DNA of 31,650 nt from NCBI RefSeq assembly GCF_002257705.1, contig NZ_LSLK01000058.1, positions 1 through 31,650 on the forward strand, in the 5' to 3' direction. The translations under genes were made by a program, and so were the position numbers. This document shows positions 7,542 through 15,986 of the stretch, piece by piece. Under the pieces are notes generated by a model. The model saw nothing but the letters and a program-made list of their open reading frames with translations, was not told the DNA's origin and did not search any database. Every line of letters starts with the position of its first letter. Position 1 is the stretch's first letter. The DNA is from Sporomusa silvacetica DSM 10669 (GTDB lineage: Bacteria > Bacillota > Negativicutes > Sporomusales > Sporomusaceae).

Positions 7542-8273
7542 TCAGTGGGAACGAAGAATCTTGCTCAAAAACAACTTGGTCCTATCATTCTCTGGATTAA
7601 CAAAAAAGTGTTCTGGTGTACCTTCTTCCACAATTCGGCCCGCATCCATAAAAATTACACGATCAGCAACCTGGCGGGCAAATCCCATTTCATGAGTAAC
7701 CACGACCATGGTAATGCCCTCTTTTGCTAAATCCACCATAACGTCCAGTACTTCTTGTATCATCTCAGGATCAAGCGCCGAGGTAGGTTCGTCAAAAAGC
7801 ATGACCCGAGGTTTCATCGTAAGAGCACGAGCGATTGCTACCCGTTGCTGCTGTCCACCTGACAATTGAGCTGGATAGGCATTCGCTTTTTCCTTAAGAC
7901 CAACCCGGTCTAAATAGGCCATTCCTGTTTCTTCAGCCTCAGCCTTAGCTACTTTTTTTATTAATATTGGTGCCAATGTTAGATTTTCCAAGACTGTCTT
8001 ATGGGGATAAAGATTAAATTGCTGAAAAACCATCGCAACTGATTCTCGCACTTTGGCTACATTAGCTTTAGGCGCTGTCAATTCTACTCCATCGACAAAA
8101 ATTTTGCCGCTTGACGGTGTTTCAAGGAGGTTCATGGAACGAATTAGTGTACTCTTACCAGAGCCGCTTGGCCCAATCACTACAACCTTTTCACCTGCAG
8201 CCACCTTCAAATCAATGTCCCTAAGAACATGATTTGTGCCAAAGTGTTTCTGTACCCCTTCCATTGTAATCAA
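7542..8273 (-). CDS. Polar amino acid ABC transporter ATP-binding protein
   Basis: A 243-residue ATPase that powers the transporter encoded downstream. Walker A GPSGSGKST (34-42), Q-loop QQFNLYPH (84-91), signature LSGGQ (137-141), Walker B VMLFDEP (157-163) and the switch histidine in VTHEMGF are all intact. The family length is 240-245 residues. The start is most likely TTG 8273, seven bases after GAGGAGGG; ATG 8264 is an alternative. It is the first gene of the operon, which is less common than a binding protein in first place. Its leader carries a terminator hairpin that may control the whole operon. Confidence 0.93.
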   Translation of the reverse strand: MITMEGVQKHFGTNHVLRDIDLKVAAGEKVVVIGPSGSGKSTLIRSMNLLETPSSGKIFVDGVELTAPKANVAKVRESVAMVFQQFNLYPHKTVLENLTLAPILIKKVAKAEAEETGMAYLDRVGLKEKANAYPAQLSGGQQQRVAIARALTMKPRVMLFDEPTSALDPEMIQEVLDVMVDLAKEGITMVVVTHEMGFARQVADRVIFMDAGRIVEEGTPEHFFVNPENDRTKLFLSKILRSH

Positions 8274-8299
8274 GTTTTTCCCTCCTCTCTCAACCAAAT

Positions 8300-8333
8300 A
8301 AAAAAACACCTGTCTCTTAATAGAGAACAGGCG
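8300..8333 (-). terminator. Leader terminator (attenuator) before the ABC transporter operon
   Basis: On the minus strand the hairpin GCCTGTTCTC-loop-GAGACAGG (8333-8307, one bulge) is followed by seven Ts (8306-8300). It lies between the promoter at 8381-8409 and the ribosome binding site of the first gene. An intrinsic terminator here means that transcription of the operon would need read-through, the hallmark of attenuation. No T-box or known riboswitch core was recognised upstream. Confidence 0.65.
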
Positions 8334-8380
8334 TCTTTGCCATCAAATATAATATTAACCATCATTAGTATTATGTTGAT

Positions 8381-8409
8381 AGTATAATTGAAACAAAACA
8401 TACTGTCAA
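8381..8409 (-). promoter_or_regulatory. Consensus sigma-70 promoter of the ABC transporter operon
   Basis: On the minus strand TTGACA (8409-8404) and TATACT (8386-8381) are exactly 17 bp apart. Predicted start is near 8374, about 100 nt before the first gene. The leader includes the attenuator hairpin. Confidence 0.8.
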
Positions 8410-8451
8410 CATATGAGTTAAGTATATTAATCTGTTGATAGAGTCCGAAGA

Positions 8452-8676
8452 CAGTGGATCTTTGGATATTATTCTTCTCCTTAGAGGCATTATTGAGTTT
8501 TTTGACAAAAAGTTTAACTAAAAAATCATCGTGTCAAGGACACGATAACTCTGCAAGGTCAATACAGAGAATGTGCCATCAATGTCCCACAGGGAAAAAC
8601 AAGCCGTTCTTCACAAAGGTTTCGAGTTCTTTCTGCTCGTACCACCCGGAGCGGGGCGACGACAGTGACTTCCGTT
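8452..8676. other. Gene-free stretch with small hairpins
   Basis: No supportable gene. It contains ATCGTGTC/GACACGAT with a 3-base loop (8528-8546) followed at once by CTCTG/CAGAG (8549-8569), then a locally GC-rich part (8640-8665). A weakly coding-like frame on the minus strand is interrupted by stops. It may be a decayed insertion. Confidence 0.35.
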
Positions 8677-9222
8677 CTAAACCTTTTCCTTAATACCGGA
8701 CAAGGGGCGTTGAAATATAGTATCTGCTTTAATTTGTAGATTTACTTCTACTCCAGCCTTAATCACGGCTTCTTTTCCTTTTATAAATACACCACCCAAG
8801 GAATATCTTACTAAAATATTTGGTTTATCACCACGCAGATAAATTCTCCCGTCCACAGGTAACGAATAACCATCCTTCGTTTTAACTTCAGAAAAGACAA
8901 CTTCAATCTGCCCATCTCTGTCCCAGGATCTGGCCTTCTTTACTTTTGTGATGATGCCCTCAACATCAGTATTAGCTGGAACTATTGTATCGTCTCCAAC
9001 CATTATGTCCTCTTTAACTTTAAAATGTACTTTCTCATTGTGCTTGTTTTTTTGCGAACTTATGCTATCCACTGCTTGAATTTTAATGATTGTTCCTTTG
9101 GCAATTAATAGTTCTTGCGGCATATTTGCTGTAGCTGTTTCAGTAGCTGACGCAGATGAAACGCTAGCCGTTACCATCATAATGATTAGAATAGCCACTA
9201 CACTATACGATTTTAGATTCAT
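8677..9222 (-). CDS. Secreted beta-rich protein of unknown function
   Basis: A 181-residue exported protein with a signal peptide (about 1-27, SASA cleavage site). The mature part has segments GTIIKIQAVDSISSQKNKHNE, then VKEDIMVGDDTIVPANTDVE, then a strand-rich end with GGVFIKGKEAVIKAGVEVNL. This pattern of a stable barrel with 'tolerated surface value' strands resembles secreted proteins found repeatedly in Negativicutes and loosely recalls TrbI/VirB10 beta domains. No catalytic motif is visible. GGAGG lies 10 nt before ATG. The upstream gap carries half-sites matching the MarR operator, so it probably belongs to the MarR regulon with its two upstream neighbours. Confidence 0.7.
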   Translation of the reverse strand: MNLKSYSVVAILIIMMVTASVSSASATETATANMPQELLIAKGTIIKIQAVDSISSQKNKHNEKVHFKVKEDIMVGDDTIVPANTDVEGIITKVKKARSWDRDGQIEVVFSEVKTKDGYSLPVDGRIYLRGDKPNILVRYSLGGVFIKGKEAVIKAGVEVNLQIKADTIFQRPLSGIKEKV

Positions 9223-9259
9223 GCTAAACCCGCCTCCAAATAATTAGTCATGTTAATTA

Positions 9260-9279
9260 TTAGTTTCACCTAACTAACT
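9260..9279. promoter_or_regulatory. Second MarR operator-like site
   Basis: TTAGTT (9260-9265) and AACTAA (9272-9277) form an inverted repeat, and the minus strand reads AGTTAGTTAGGTGAAACTAA. It shares the AGTTAGTT and AACTAA half-sites with the palindrome at 10922-10941. It lies upstream of the secreted protein gene starting at 9222. Confidence 0.5.
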
Positions 9280-9293
9280 TTAAGTTTAAATTT

Positions 9294-9737
9294 TTATTTA
9301 TTAAACTCAGTAACGATTTTTTTCAAGACATCTGTGAATTGTTTTTTCTCCTCATCAGCAAGACACTTTGTCATCTTGTGCGCAAAATGAAAATAACCCC
9401 TGCTCTCCATCTCTAAAAGCTCTTTCCCTTTTTCCGCTAAGTATACATGGAAAACTCGTAAATCTTCTTCTGACTGCTGCTTGTAAACCATATTACGCTT
9501 GATCAATCTATTAACGATGTCCGTGACAGTTGATTTTTGGACATTAAACTTTTCTACCAACTGTTTGAATGTAGGCGCATCCATTTCATTAATTGCATGA
9601 AGATAATGCAGTTGTGTTATCGTTAGATTTAATAACTCTCCGCGGTCTGATTCTTCCTTATAATTCCGCATCGACTGCCGCATAGATTTTGATAGAATAT
9701 CAATGTATTTTACAATAAGAGCTTCCGTTTCCATCAT
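9294..9737 (-). CDS. MarR family transcriptional regulator
   Basis: A 147-residue cytoplasmic winged-helix repressor. Dimerisation helices flank the DNA-binding domain (about 50-110): FKQLVEKFNVQKSTVTDIVN is the helix-turn-helix and the wing contains SEEDLRVFHVYLAEKG. Usual MarR length. AGGAG precedes two consecutive ATGs, and ATG 9734 has slightly better spacing. The stop of the nitroreductase gene lies 30 nt upstream, so they are probably co-transcribed. The palindromes at 10922-10941 and 9260-9279 are the obvious candidate operators, implying autoregulation and control of the flanking genes. The ligand is unknown; substrates of the nitroreductase are a reasonable guess. Confidence 0.9.
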   Translation of the reverse strand: MMETEALIVKYIDILSKSMRQSMRNYKEESDRGELLNLTITQLHYLHAINEMDAPTFKQLVEKFNVQKSTVTDIVNRLIKRNMVYKQQSEEDLRVFHVYLAEKGKELLEMESRGYFHFAHKMTKCLADEEKKQFTDVLKKIVTEFNK

Positions 9738-9767
9738 ATCTCCTTCAATCCTTATAGCACTCTGTAT

Positions 9768-10886
9768 TTACATAACAATTATTTTAGACACAGGCATACG
9801 TAAACTGACTGGTTGCATATATTTTTTAATATAGCCTATCCTTATTACAAACTGTATATTTCCACTATGACCAAGTTCTTTAGTCATTTCCATCCGCCAA
9901 GGTTCTTCCTCTAATATCTGGGTCATGGGATGAAAAGCAATCAACTTCTCGTGCGCACGCAGCCAAGCTGACTGTAGTACTCTCCCCGCATTTATCAAGT
10001 CAGTTACAGTAGAACTATCGCTTTTCACAACAAGCCATCCGGCACAATTTTGCACCTGTTCCTCAACTAACTTTATCGTCTCATTTTTAAACGTCTTACC
10101 CAATACATCATCTTTACTAAAGAAGTGTTGTGCATACCAACGAACAATCCCTTCCATTTCCATACTTTCAGGAGTAAGGCCATTACAATATTCGCTTGCC
10201 TCCCGCTTACTCCATCGGATCCATTGAGCTAACTCAGTCTGAGTATCTTCCCTGTATACTTGAGCTTTATTTGCCAGCAAGTTTGCTTGCCTAACATATG
10301 ACCCTTCGTTAGAATTCAGCGGATAATAAAATACTGCGTTTTTATTATTTCCTACGAGATGATTTATATCTTCCTCCCTTATCGGAGTTTTCAGCAAATG
10401 TTTTCTTACCGTCCTCCGTTCTTTAATCACTTTCTCAGAAATACTTATCTGTTTCCCTTTAATTAATCTTACTTCTGCTATCTCAGCGCTAAAGTTATCT
10501 TTTCCTAAAATGTCAATTTCCGCCTCATATCCTAGTATTCCCGCCGCCACTGACAGATTTTCTATAAAAGCTCCAATGGATAACATCATTTCTCTATTAT
10601 CAGGATCAACAGCTGGAAGCCATCGTTTCCTATCTGATCCTACCACCCATCGTTTCGGACCTTTAATTGTTATCATCCAGGGCTGCGTATTGTGACCACT
10701 AGGAGCAAGGGATGCCAAATATATTATATTAAATTCATCTTCGCTTAACCCCGATATCTTTTCTAAGGGGTAGCCAATCCTCATTGTAGCTTCATCCTCC
10801 ATCTGCAGCCAGGAGTATGAAACTGATCCAACCCCAAGTGCAATTCCCCCGGCACAAATAGTTCTTATGAATTCCCGCCTGTTCAA
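9768..10886 (-). CDS. Tat-exported Acg-like nitroreductase family protein
   Basis: A 372-residue protein of the Acg subgroup of the FMN nitroreductase superfamily. The N-terminus MNRREFIRTICAGGIALGVG has a twin-arginine motif and a hydrophobic stretch, so a folded, cofactor-loaded protein would be exported by Tat. The flavin-site signature LAPSGHNTQPW lies near residue 58-68. Acg proteins combine two incomplete nitroreductase halves and may bind flavin without normal nitroreductase activity. The start chosen is TTG 10886, six bases after GGGGAG, which puts the Arg pair at the extreme N-terminus; an upstream ATG at 10907 lacks a good ribosome binding site. It heads the MarR group. Confidence 0.8.
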   Translation of the reverse strand: MNRREFIRTICAGGIALGVGSVSYSWLQMEDEATMRIGYPLEKISGLSEDEFNIIYLASLAPSGHNTQPWMITIKGPKRWVVGSDRKRWLPAVDPDNREMMLSIGAFIENLSVAAGILGYEAEIDILGKDNFSAEIAEVRLIKGKQISISEKVIKERRTVRKHLLKTPIREEDINHLVGNNKNAVFYYPLNSNEGSYVRQANLLANKAQVYREDTQTELAQWIRWSKREASEYCNGLTPESMEMEGIVRWYAQHFFSKDDVLGKTFKNETIKLVEEQVQNCAGWLVVKSDSSTVTDLINAGRVLQSAWLRAHEKLIAFHPMTQILEEEPWRMEMTKELGHSGNIQFVIRIGYIKKYMQPVSLRMPVSKIIVM

Positions 10887-10921
10887 ATAGCACTCCCCTT
10901 CGCCCATTCTATTTATTTTAT

Positions 10922-10941
10922 TAGTTAGTTCAAACTAACTA
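10922..10941. promoter_or_regulatory. MarR operator-like palindrome
   Basis: TAGTTAGTT (10922-10930) and its exact complement (10933-10941) are separated by CA. It lies directly after the -10 box of the promoter at 10943-10971, a position where a bound repressor would block transcription start. Confidence 0.7.
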
Positions 10942-10942
10942 T

Positions 10943-10971
10943 ATTAAAGCATATTTTCTTACCTTTGTAAA
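10943..10971 (-). promoter_or_regulatory. Promoter of the nitroreductase-MarR group
   Basis: On the minus strand TTTACA (10971-10966) and TTTAAT (10948-10943) are 17 bp apart, with TG one base before the -10 (extended type). Leader about 50 nt, holding the palindrome. Confidence 0.6.
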
Positions 10972-10982
10972 TGCCCGCTAAA

Positions 10983-12383
10983 CTATTTTGTTTTTTCTTT
11001 TGGATTCTGGAAAGGCTTGCGGAAAAGATACTGCCCTTTTGGATTATCCGTACATACTTTCCCGTTTTTTACCACATGTTGGCCTCTGAGAAAAACATGA
11101 ATAGCCTGCCCCTGCTGCTTCATTCCTTCATAGGGACTATAATCCACCTTATGAGCATGAGTGGCAGCACCAATGGTACTCTGCCGTTGCTCGTCCCAAA
11201 TCACCAAATCCGCATCACTGCCTGGAGCTATCGTGCCTTTTTTGGGGAAAATCCCAAATAGTTTCGCCGGCTGGGTTGCTACTTTGTCAACAAACTGGGT
11301 AAGGCTAATTTTCCCGGCCTTGACGCCATAGGTATATAAGAGCCCCAACCGATGCTCCACGCCAGGTGCACCATTGGGTATTTTGCTAAAATCCCCTCTG
11401 CCCACTTCTTTCTGACCATGGAAGTTAAAAGAGCAATGGTCGGTAGCAACAGTATCCAATATACCGGCTTTCAGCCCATTCCACAAGTACTCCTGGTTTT
11501 CCTTTCCTCGCAGCGGAGGCGAGATGACATATTTGGCACAGGAAAAACTAGTGTCCTGATACATACTATCATCAAGCACTAAGTATTGAGGACAGGTTTC
11601 AGCAAACACCTGGACGCCCCGGTCCTTGGCCTTAGCTACTGTCTCCAAGGCCTCCCGGCAACTTAAATGGACTACCAAAACGGGCGCATCGGCCGTCTCA
11701 GAGAGCACCATCAGCCGGTTTACCGCTTCCTGTTCCACCCGCGGTGGGCGGGATAAGGGATGATAGGCAGGAGTTGTTTTCCCTTGCTGGCGAAACTTTC
11801 TGATCAGATTATCAACAATATCACCGTTTTCACAGTGAACACAGGTTAGAATACTACATTCCCGGCTACGTTCTAGCACTTGAAATAGGGCACTGTCATC
11901 TACCTGCATTACATTTTTATAAGCCATGTACAGCTTTACTGAAGATACACCAGCCTCCCGGCTAAGCCAGGGTATTTCCCGGGAAACGTTGTCATTCCAA
12001 TCGGTAATAGCCATATGAAAGCCATAATCTGCATAACATTTGCCGCCTGCCCGCTGATGCCAGTTTTCCAGACCTTGTTTCAAGGTTTCTCCTTTAAACT
12101 GGGTGGCATAATCGATAATAGTAGTAGTGCCGCCGAGGATGGCAGCCTTGGTACCACTGGCAAAATCATCAGCAGTGGACATGGCACCTACCGGCAAATC
12201 AAAATGGGTATGAGCATCAATACCTCCAGGAAATATATAACACCCTTCTGCCGATAGCACCGTATCGCCCGCCTGCGCCACTTGACTGCCAACAGCAGCA
12301 ATAATCTCCCCTTGGATACGAATATCGGCTTGATAACAAACAGTATCTGTGACAATCTTTCCATCACGCAAAACAATTCCCAT
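10983..12383 (-). CDS. hydA: Dihydropyrimidinase / D-hydantoinase family amidohydrolase
   Basis: A 466-residue zinc amidohydrolase that opens cyclic ureides. Metal and catalytic residues fall at the canonical D-hydantoinase positions with this start: H58 and H60 (DAHTH), carboxylated K150 (VKLYMAYKN), H183 (CVHCENGD), H239 (VVHLSC) and the ATDH aspartate near 315. ATG 12383 has GAGGGG 7 nt upstream; the longer frame to 12422 lacks such a site. The last gene of the purine cluster, 59 bp after ade. In this setting the substrate is more likely a purine- or hydantoin-derived cyclic ureide than dihydrouracil. E. coli carries the same family (hyuA) in its yge cluster. No terminator is visible before the next promoter. 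Confidence 0.93.
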   Translation of the reverse strand: MGIVLRDGKIVTDTVCYQADIRIQGEIIAAVGSQVAQAGDTVLSAEGCYIFPGGIDAHTHFDLPVGAMSTADDFASGTKAAILGGTTTIIDYATQFKGETLKQGLENWHQRAGGKCYADYGFHMAITDWNDNVSREIPWLSREAGVSSVKLYMAYKNVMQVDDSALFQVLERSRECSILTCVHCENGDIVDNLIRKFRQQGKTTPAYHPLSRPPRVEQEAVNRLMVLSETADAPVLVVHLSCREALETVAKAKDRGVQVFAETCPQYLVLDDSMYQDTSFSCAKYVISPPLRGKENQEYLWNGLKAGILDTVATDHCSFNFHGQKEVGRGDFSKIPNGAPGVEHRLGLLYTYGVKAGKISLTQFVDKVATQPAKLFGIFPKKGTIAPGSDADLVIWDEQRQSTIGAATHAHKVDYSPYEGMKQQGQAIHVFLRGQHVVKNGKVCTDNPKGQYLFRKPFQNPKEKTK

Positions 12384-12442
12384 AAACTGCCCCCTCACCT
12401 GGTAGCTATCAGCTGTGTTCACCGAACATGATATGCTGCTTA

Positions 12443-14155
12443 CTATACAGATACAGACACCAGTTGAAAAGTCGTAACGTCTACCAGACCTTCATCTGTT
12501 AGCTTTAAGGCTGGTATGACCGGCAGACTTAAAAAAGATAAGGTCATAAAGGGATCGTATTCCTCCTTTACCCCTAGATTACGGGCAATTTTGTGCAGCT
12601 CTGCCAGTTTTCCCTGTACCTCGCCAATACCCCGATCAGTCATCAGCCCGGCCAATGGCAAAGGCAGGTTGCCAAGAATATCCCCCTGACCGGCAATTAC
12701 CAGTCCGCCCTGAATATGTTCAATTTCCTTTATGGCCAGCATAATATCTTCATCTGTTGCTCCCACCACCACCAGATTATGAGAGTCATGGGCAATGGTC
12801 GATGCTATGGCTCCCTGCTTAAGGCCTAACCCCTGTAGCAGTCCCACACCTACTTTACCAGTGCCTTTATGGCGCTCCCACACCACCAGTTTCAGTATAT
12901 CACGGGTGATATCGGGAACAAATTCTCCCTGAACTATTGGCATCGGTAGTTCTAAAGCAGTGGTTACCAACTGGTGTGGCACTAAACCAATCACTCTGGC
13001 GTGGGCAGACCGGGAAGGAAGCCGCAGCTTATCCCGACTGAGTTCTCCTAGATGCAAAGTATTGCGAACCCATTTATCGTCCACGAAAGAGTTCATAACA
13101 AGTGGTTTTCCGTTTTCCGCTGTCAACTGTCCATCTTTAAAAACCATAGACGGGCGCCAGTCTTCCAGATTGTCAAACACCAGCAAGTCAGCCCGGTATC
13201 CGGGAGCAACCGCGCCCAAATCACTAAGTCGAAAGTAACTAGCCGCATTTATGGTAGCCATTTGCAGTACCCAAGCCAAATCTGTACCTGCAGCTACAGC
13301 CAGCTTAACCATATGATTAATGTGACCCTGTTCAATTAAATCATCCGGATGACGGTCATCGGTAGCAAACAGACAGCGTCCTACCGTGTACTGATTTACC
13401 GCTGGCAACAGCTTAAGCAAATTATGGGCCGCCGAACCTTCCCTGAGCATGACATGCATACCTTGCGCCAGCCGTTCTGTTGCTTCTTCCGCAGTAACAC
13501 ATTCATGATCAGAACAAATCCCGGCGGCAATATAACCAGTTAACTCTTTTCCTGCTAAGCCGGGGGCATGGCCGTCAACCAGCTTACCCTGGGCCAGACG
13601 AATTTTTTCGAATACGTCTTCAGAGTTATGGATTACTCCGGGATAATTCATCATTTCTCCTAAACCCAGTACCCGGGGATGGTGAATAAACTCGGCTAAC
13701 TCCTTTGCCGTCAATGTAGCGCCGGCATTCTCCAACTGAGTAGCCGGTACACAAGAAGGCAACATGATATACACGTTTAAGGCCAGCTGTTCAGTGGCAC
13801 TCAACATATAGCGAAGGCCTTCCACTCCTGCCACATTGGCAATTTCGTGGGGATCAGCAATAACCGTTGTCGTGCCACTAGGCACTACGGCACAGGCAAA
13901 TTGTGCAGGACTTACCATAGCACTTTCGATATGAACATGGCCATCAATAAAACCCGGAGTTATGTATTTTCCTGTTACATCTATTTCCCTGCGGCCACTA
14001 TACTCGCCAACCCCGGCAATATAACCATTGACAACAGCCACATCACCCTTAGTAAACCGGCCTGTAAATACATTAAATACATTGGCATTTTTCAGCACCA
14101 AATCGGCAGCAGAGTTTCCTAAAGCCGTATCTACCAATTCTTGTACCCGCTTCAT
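12443..14155 (-). CDS. ade: Adenine deaminase
   Basis: A 570-residue amidohydrolase that deaminates adenine to hypoxanthine with release of ammonia, feeding adenine into the purine degradation route. Metal ligands are visible in DGHVHIESAMV (H73, H75, E77) and in ADPHEIANV (D101, H103, E104), both hallmarks of the Ade family. Further signatures are GLGEMMNYPGV, DGHAPGL and the C-terminal HDSHNLVVVGA. GGGAGG precedes ATG 14155. The length is standard (550-600). It lies just after the sigma-54 regulator gene, and ade is often found in purine salvage or catabolic clusters of Clostridia and Negativicutes. Confidence 0.96.
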   Translation of the reverse strand: MKRVQELVDTALGNSAADLVLKNANVFNVFTGRFTKGDVAVVNGYIAGVGEYSGRREIDVTGKYITPGFIDGHVHIESAMVSPAQFACAVVPSGTTTVIADPHEIANVAGVEGLRYMLSATEQLALNVYIMLPSCVPATQLENAGATLTAKELAEFIHHPRVLGLGEMMNYPGVIHNSEDVFEKIRLAQGKLVDGHAPGLAGKELTGYIAAGICSDHECVTAEEATERLAQGMHVMLREGSAAHNLLKLLPAVNQYTVGRCLFATDDRHPDDLIEQGHINHMVKLAVAAGTDLAWVLQMATINAASYFRLSDLGAVAPGYRADLLVFDNLEDWRPSMVFKDGQLTAENGKPLVMNSFVDDKWVRNTLHLGELSRDKLRLPSRSAHARVIGLVPHQLVTTALELPMPIVQGEFVPDITRDILKLVVWERHKGTGKVGVGLLQGLGLKQGAIASTIAHDSHNLVVVGATDEDIMLAIKEIEHIQGGLVIAGQGDILGNLPLPLAGLMTDRGIGEVQGKLAELHKIARNLGVKEEYDPFMTLSFLSLPVIPALKLTDEGLVDVTTFQLVSVSV

Positions 14156-14202
14156 GTTACACCTCCCTGTAATCTGGCGACCTTTCCCTAATAAAGCCCG
14201 AA

Positions 14203-15966
14203 TTAGTACAGAGTTTCTTCTATTTCATGTAACTTCCGATACAATGTGGCAATACCAATTCCCAGTTGCCTGGCAGCAGCCACTTTCCCCTGGGTAGTAT
14301 CCTCAAATTGCCGCAGAACTTGCTTGATATGTTCCTGTTCTACCTGCCGCAATGACTTGAACTCCCTTGCTCGCTGTTCGTCTAATTGAAAATCCTGACT
14401 GTCAAAAAAGTTGCGTGGCAGAGTATCCCGAGTCAAACAACCGTTTTCATCTGCCATATTAATCATAAATTCAATCGTATTTTCCAGTTCCCGAATATTG
14501 CCCGGCCAACTGTATTGCGTTAATAACCCCATGGTTTCCCGGTCAATACCGCGAATTTTTTTGTTAAACAAACCGCCGTATTTTTCCATCATGGAATCCA
14601 CCAGCGGCTCAATATCCTCCACTCGTTTACGCAGTGGAGGTATCTCTAAGGGGATTACATTTAACCGGTAATATAAATCTTCCCGAAACTTTTTTTCTTT
14701 GATCAGTTCTTTCAAGTCTTTGTTAGTAGCGGCCAGGATTCGTACATCCAAAGATAGTAACTGGTTAGAGCCTATGCGCACCAGTTTACGTTCCTGCAGT
14801 ACCCGCAGTAGTTTGACTTGCAAATACAAGGGCATATCTCCAATTTCATCTAAGAAGATAACCCCTCGATTGGCCAGTTCAAATTTGCCGATTTTCCCCC
14901 GGGGATCTGCCCCGGTGAAGGCTCCTTTAACATAACCGAATAACTCACTTTCCAACAGAGTGTCAGGTATAGCGGCACAGTTGATGCAAATAAACGGCTT
15001 GTCACTACGATTGCCGACAGCATGAATAGCCCTGGCAACAACCTCCTTGCCTGTGCCACTTTCTCCGGTTATGAGCACAGTGGAGTTGGAGTCGGCAATT
15101 TTCGTCAGCCTCCCCTTAAGCTGTTGCGTTATCAGGGAACAACCGACAATATTATCTAAGGTAACTGGTATTGCTACCTTGGTTAAGTCATAAATACCGG
15201 ATTTTACATTTTTTATTTCATCAAAGATAAAAATCCGGTCATAGGAAGCCAAGCCTGACGATACAGATAATAAATTACCCATAAGAAAATAGGTTCTATT
15301 GTCAATAACTACCTTATATTCCTCCACTCCCAGCATGGAGTCACTGGTAGCAACCATAGCAATTTGTTTTTGCAAACAATCGGCAGTAAGATGGAGTTGT
15401 TTGCGGGCACTGTCATTAATCTGAACAATTTTGCTACTGCCATCCAGCACCAGCACCCCTTTGTCCACATTATCAATGACTTGCAGCAATATCTCCATCA
15501 TATGCTGATTACGTTCACTTTCCTGCCGTTCATAAGCTTTAACACTGATAAAATCAGCAATCTGCTCCATAAACAGCTGGTAAAAGTTTAAATCCTGCAA
15601 CAGTTGCTTCTTTTGCGCTTCTTCAAAGCAAATCAGACCGATAACCCCGATTATCTCTTCACCCAAGGTAATGGGGGTGCACAATTCCAGTTTTTCCTCA
15701 CAACATCCCTGTTTGGGACAGACACTGCATAATTCATGTTTACCCGGCTCCTCGATAAACTGGGATTTTCCTGTAGCCAACACATGTTTATAGACAAAGC
15801 CCTCCTGGGACATATCTTCATTAAGGCTCTGATCATAGATACCTGTACCAGCAATGCGGAATAAGTTAGTATCAACAATTTCAACATCGACGCGAATAAC
15901 ATGGGCAATAACTTTGGCATATTGAATAACAGCGTCTTGGATTTCCTGTAAAATTGATTTTTTCAT
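14203..15966 (-). CDS. Sigma-54-dependent enhancer-binding regulator of the purine cluster
   Basis: A 587-residue activator. Domains: an N-terminal GAF-like sensory region (about 1-150) with a cysteine cluster C80, C83, C88, C89, C96; a PAS region (about 155-255); the AAA+ domain with Walker A GESGTGKE (301-308), the sigma-54 contact loop GAFTGA (348-353) and Walker B VIFLDEIG (369-376); and a Fis-type helix-turn-helix at the end (VAAARQLGIGIATLYRK). It is equivalent in place and type to E. coli ygeV, though the sequence may not be orthologous. It is embedded in the operon 20 bp after yqeB, and its likely targets are the palindromes upstream of dpaL. The signal may be a purine sensed by GAF/PAS or a redox/metal state sensed by the cysteines. 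Confidence 0.95.
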   Translation of the reverse strand: MKKSILQEIQDAVIQYAKVIAHVIRVDVEIVDTNLFRIAGTGIYDQSLNEDMSQEGFVYKHVLATGKSQFIEEPGKHELCSVCPKQGCCEEKLELCTPITLGEEIIGVIGLICFEEAQKKQLLQDLNFYQLFMEQIADFISVKAYERQESERNQHMMEILLQVIDNVDKGVLVLDGSSKIVQINDSARKQLHLTADCLQKQIAMVATSDSMLGVEEYKVVIDNRTYFLMGNLLSVSSGLASYDRIFIFDEIKNVKSGIYDLTKVAIPVTLDNIVGCSLITQQLKGRLTKIADSNSTVLITGESGTGKEVVARAIHAVGNRSDKPFICINCAAIPDTLLESELFGYVKGAFTGADPRGKIGKFELANRGVIFLDEIGDMPLYLQVKLLRVLQERKLVRIGSNQLLSLDVRILAATNKDLKELIKEKKFREDLYYRLNVIPLEIPPLRKRVEDIEPLVDSMMEKYGGLFNKKIRGIDRETMGLLTQYSWPGNIRELENTIEFMINMADENGCLTRDTLPRNFFDSQDFQLDEQRAREFKSLRQVEQEHIKQVLRQFEDTTQGKVAAARQLGIGIATLYRKLHEIEETLY

Positions 15967-15986
15967 TTTCTTTGGTTCCGTTGCCT

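Noticed and set aside
8454..8693. Plus-strand 79-codon open frame
   Set aside because: No ribosome binding site, low-complexity hydrophobic start, and it overlaps the end of the secreted protein gene.
10887..10907. Longer nitroreductase start at ATG 10907
   Set aside because: It adds seven residues before the twin-arginine motif and lacks a ribosome binding site, whereas TTG 10886 has GGGGAG at good spacing.
12593..13543. Several plus-strand open frames opposite ade
   Set aside because: They are antisense to a fully intact conserved gene and show no motif or ribosome binding site.
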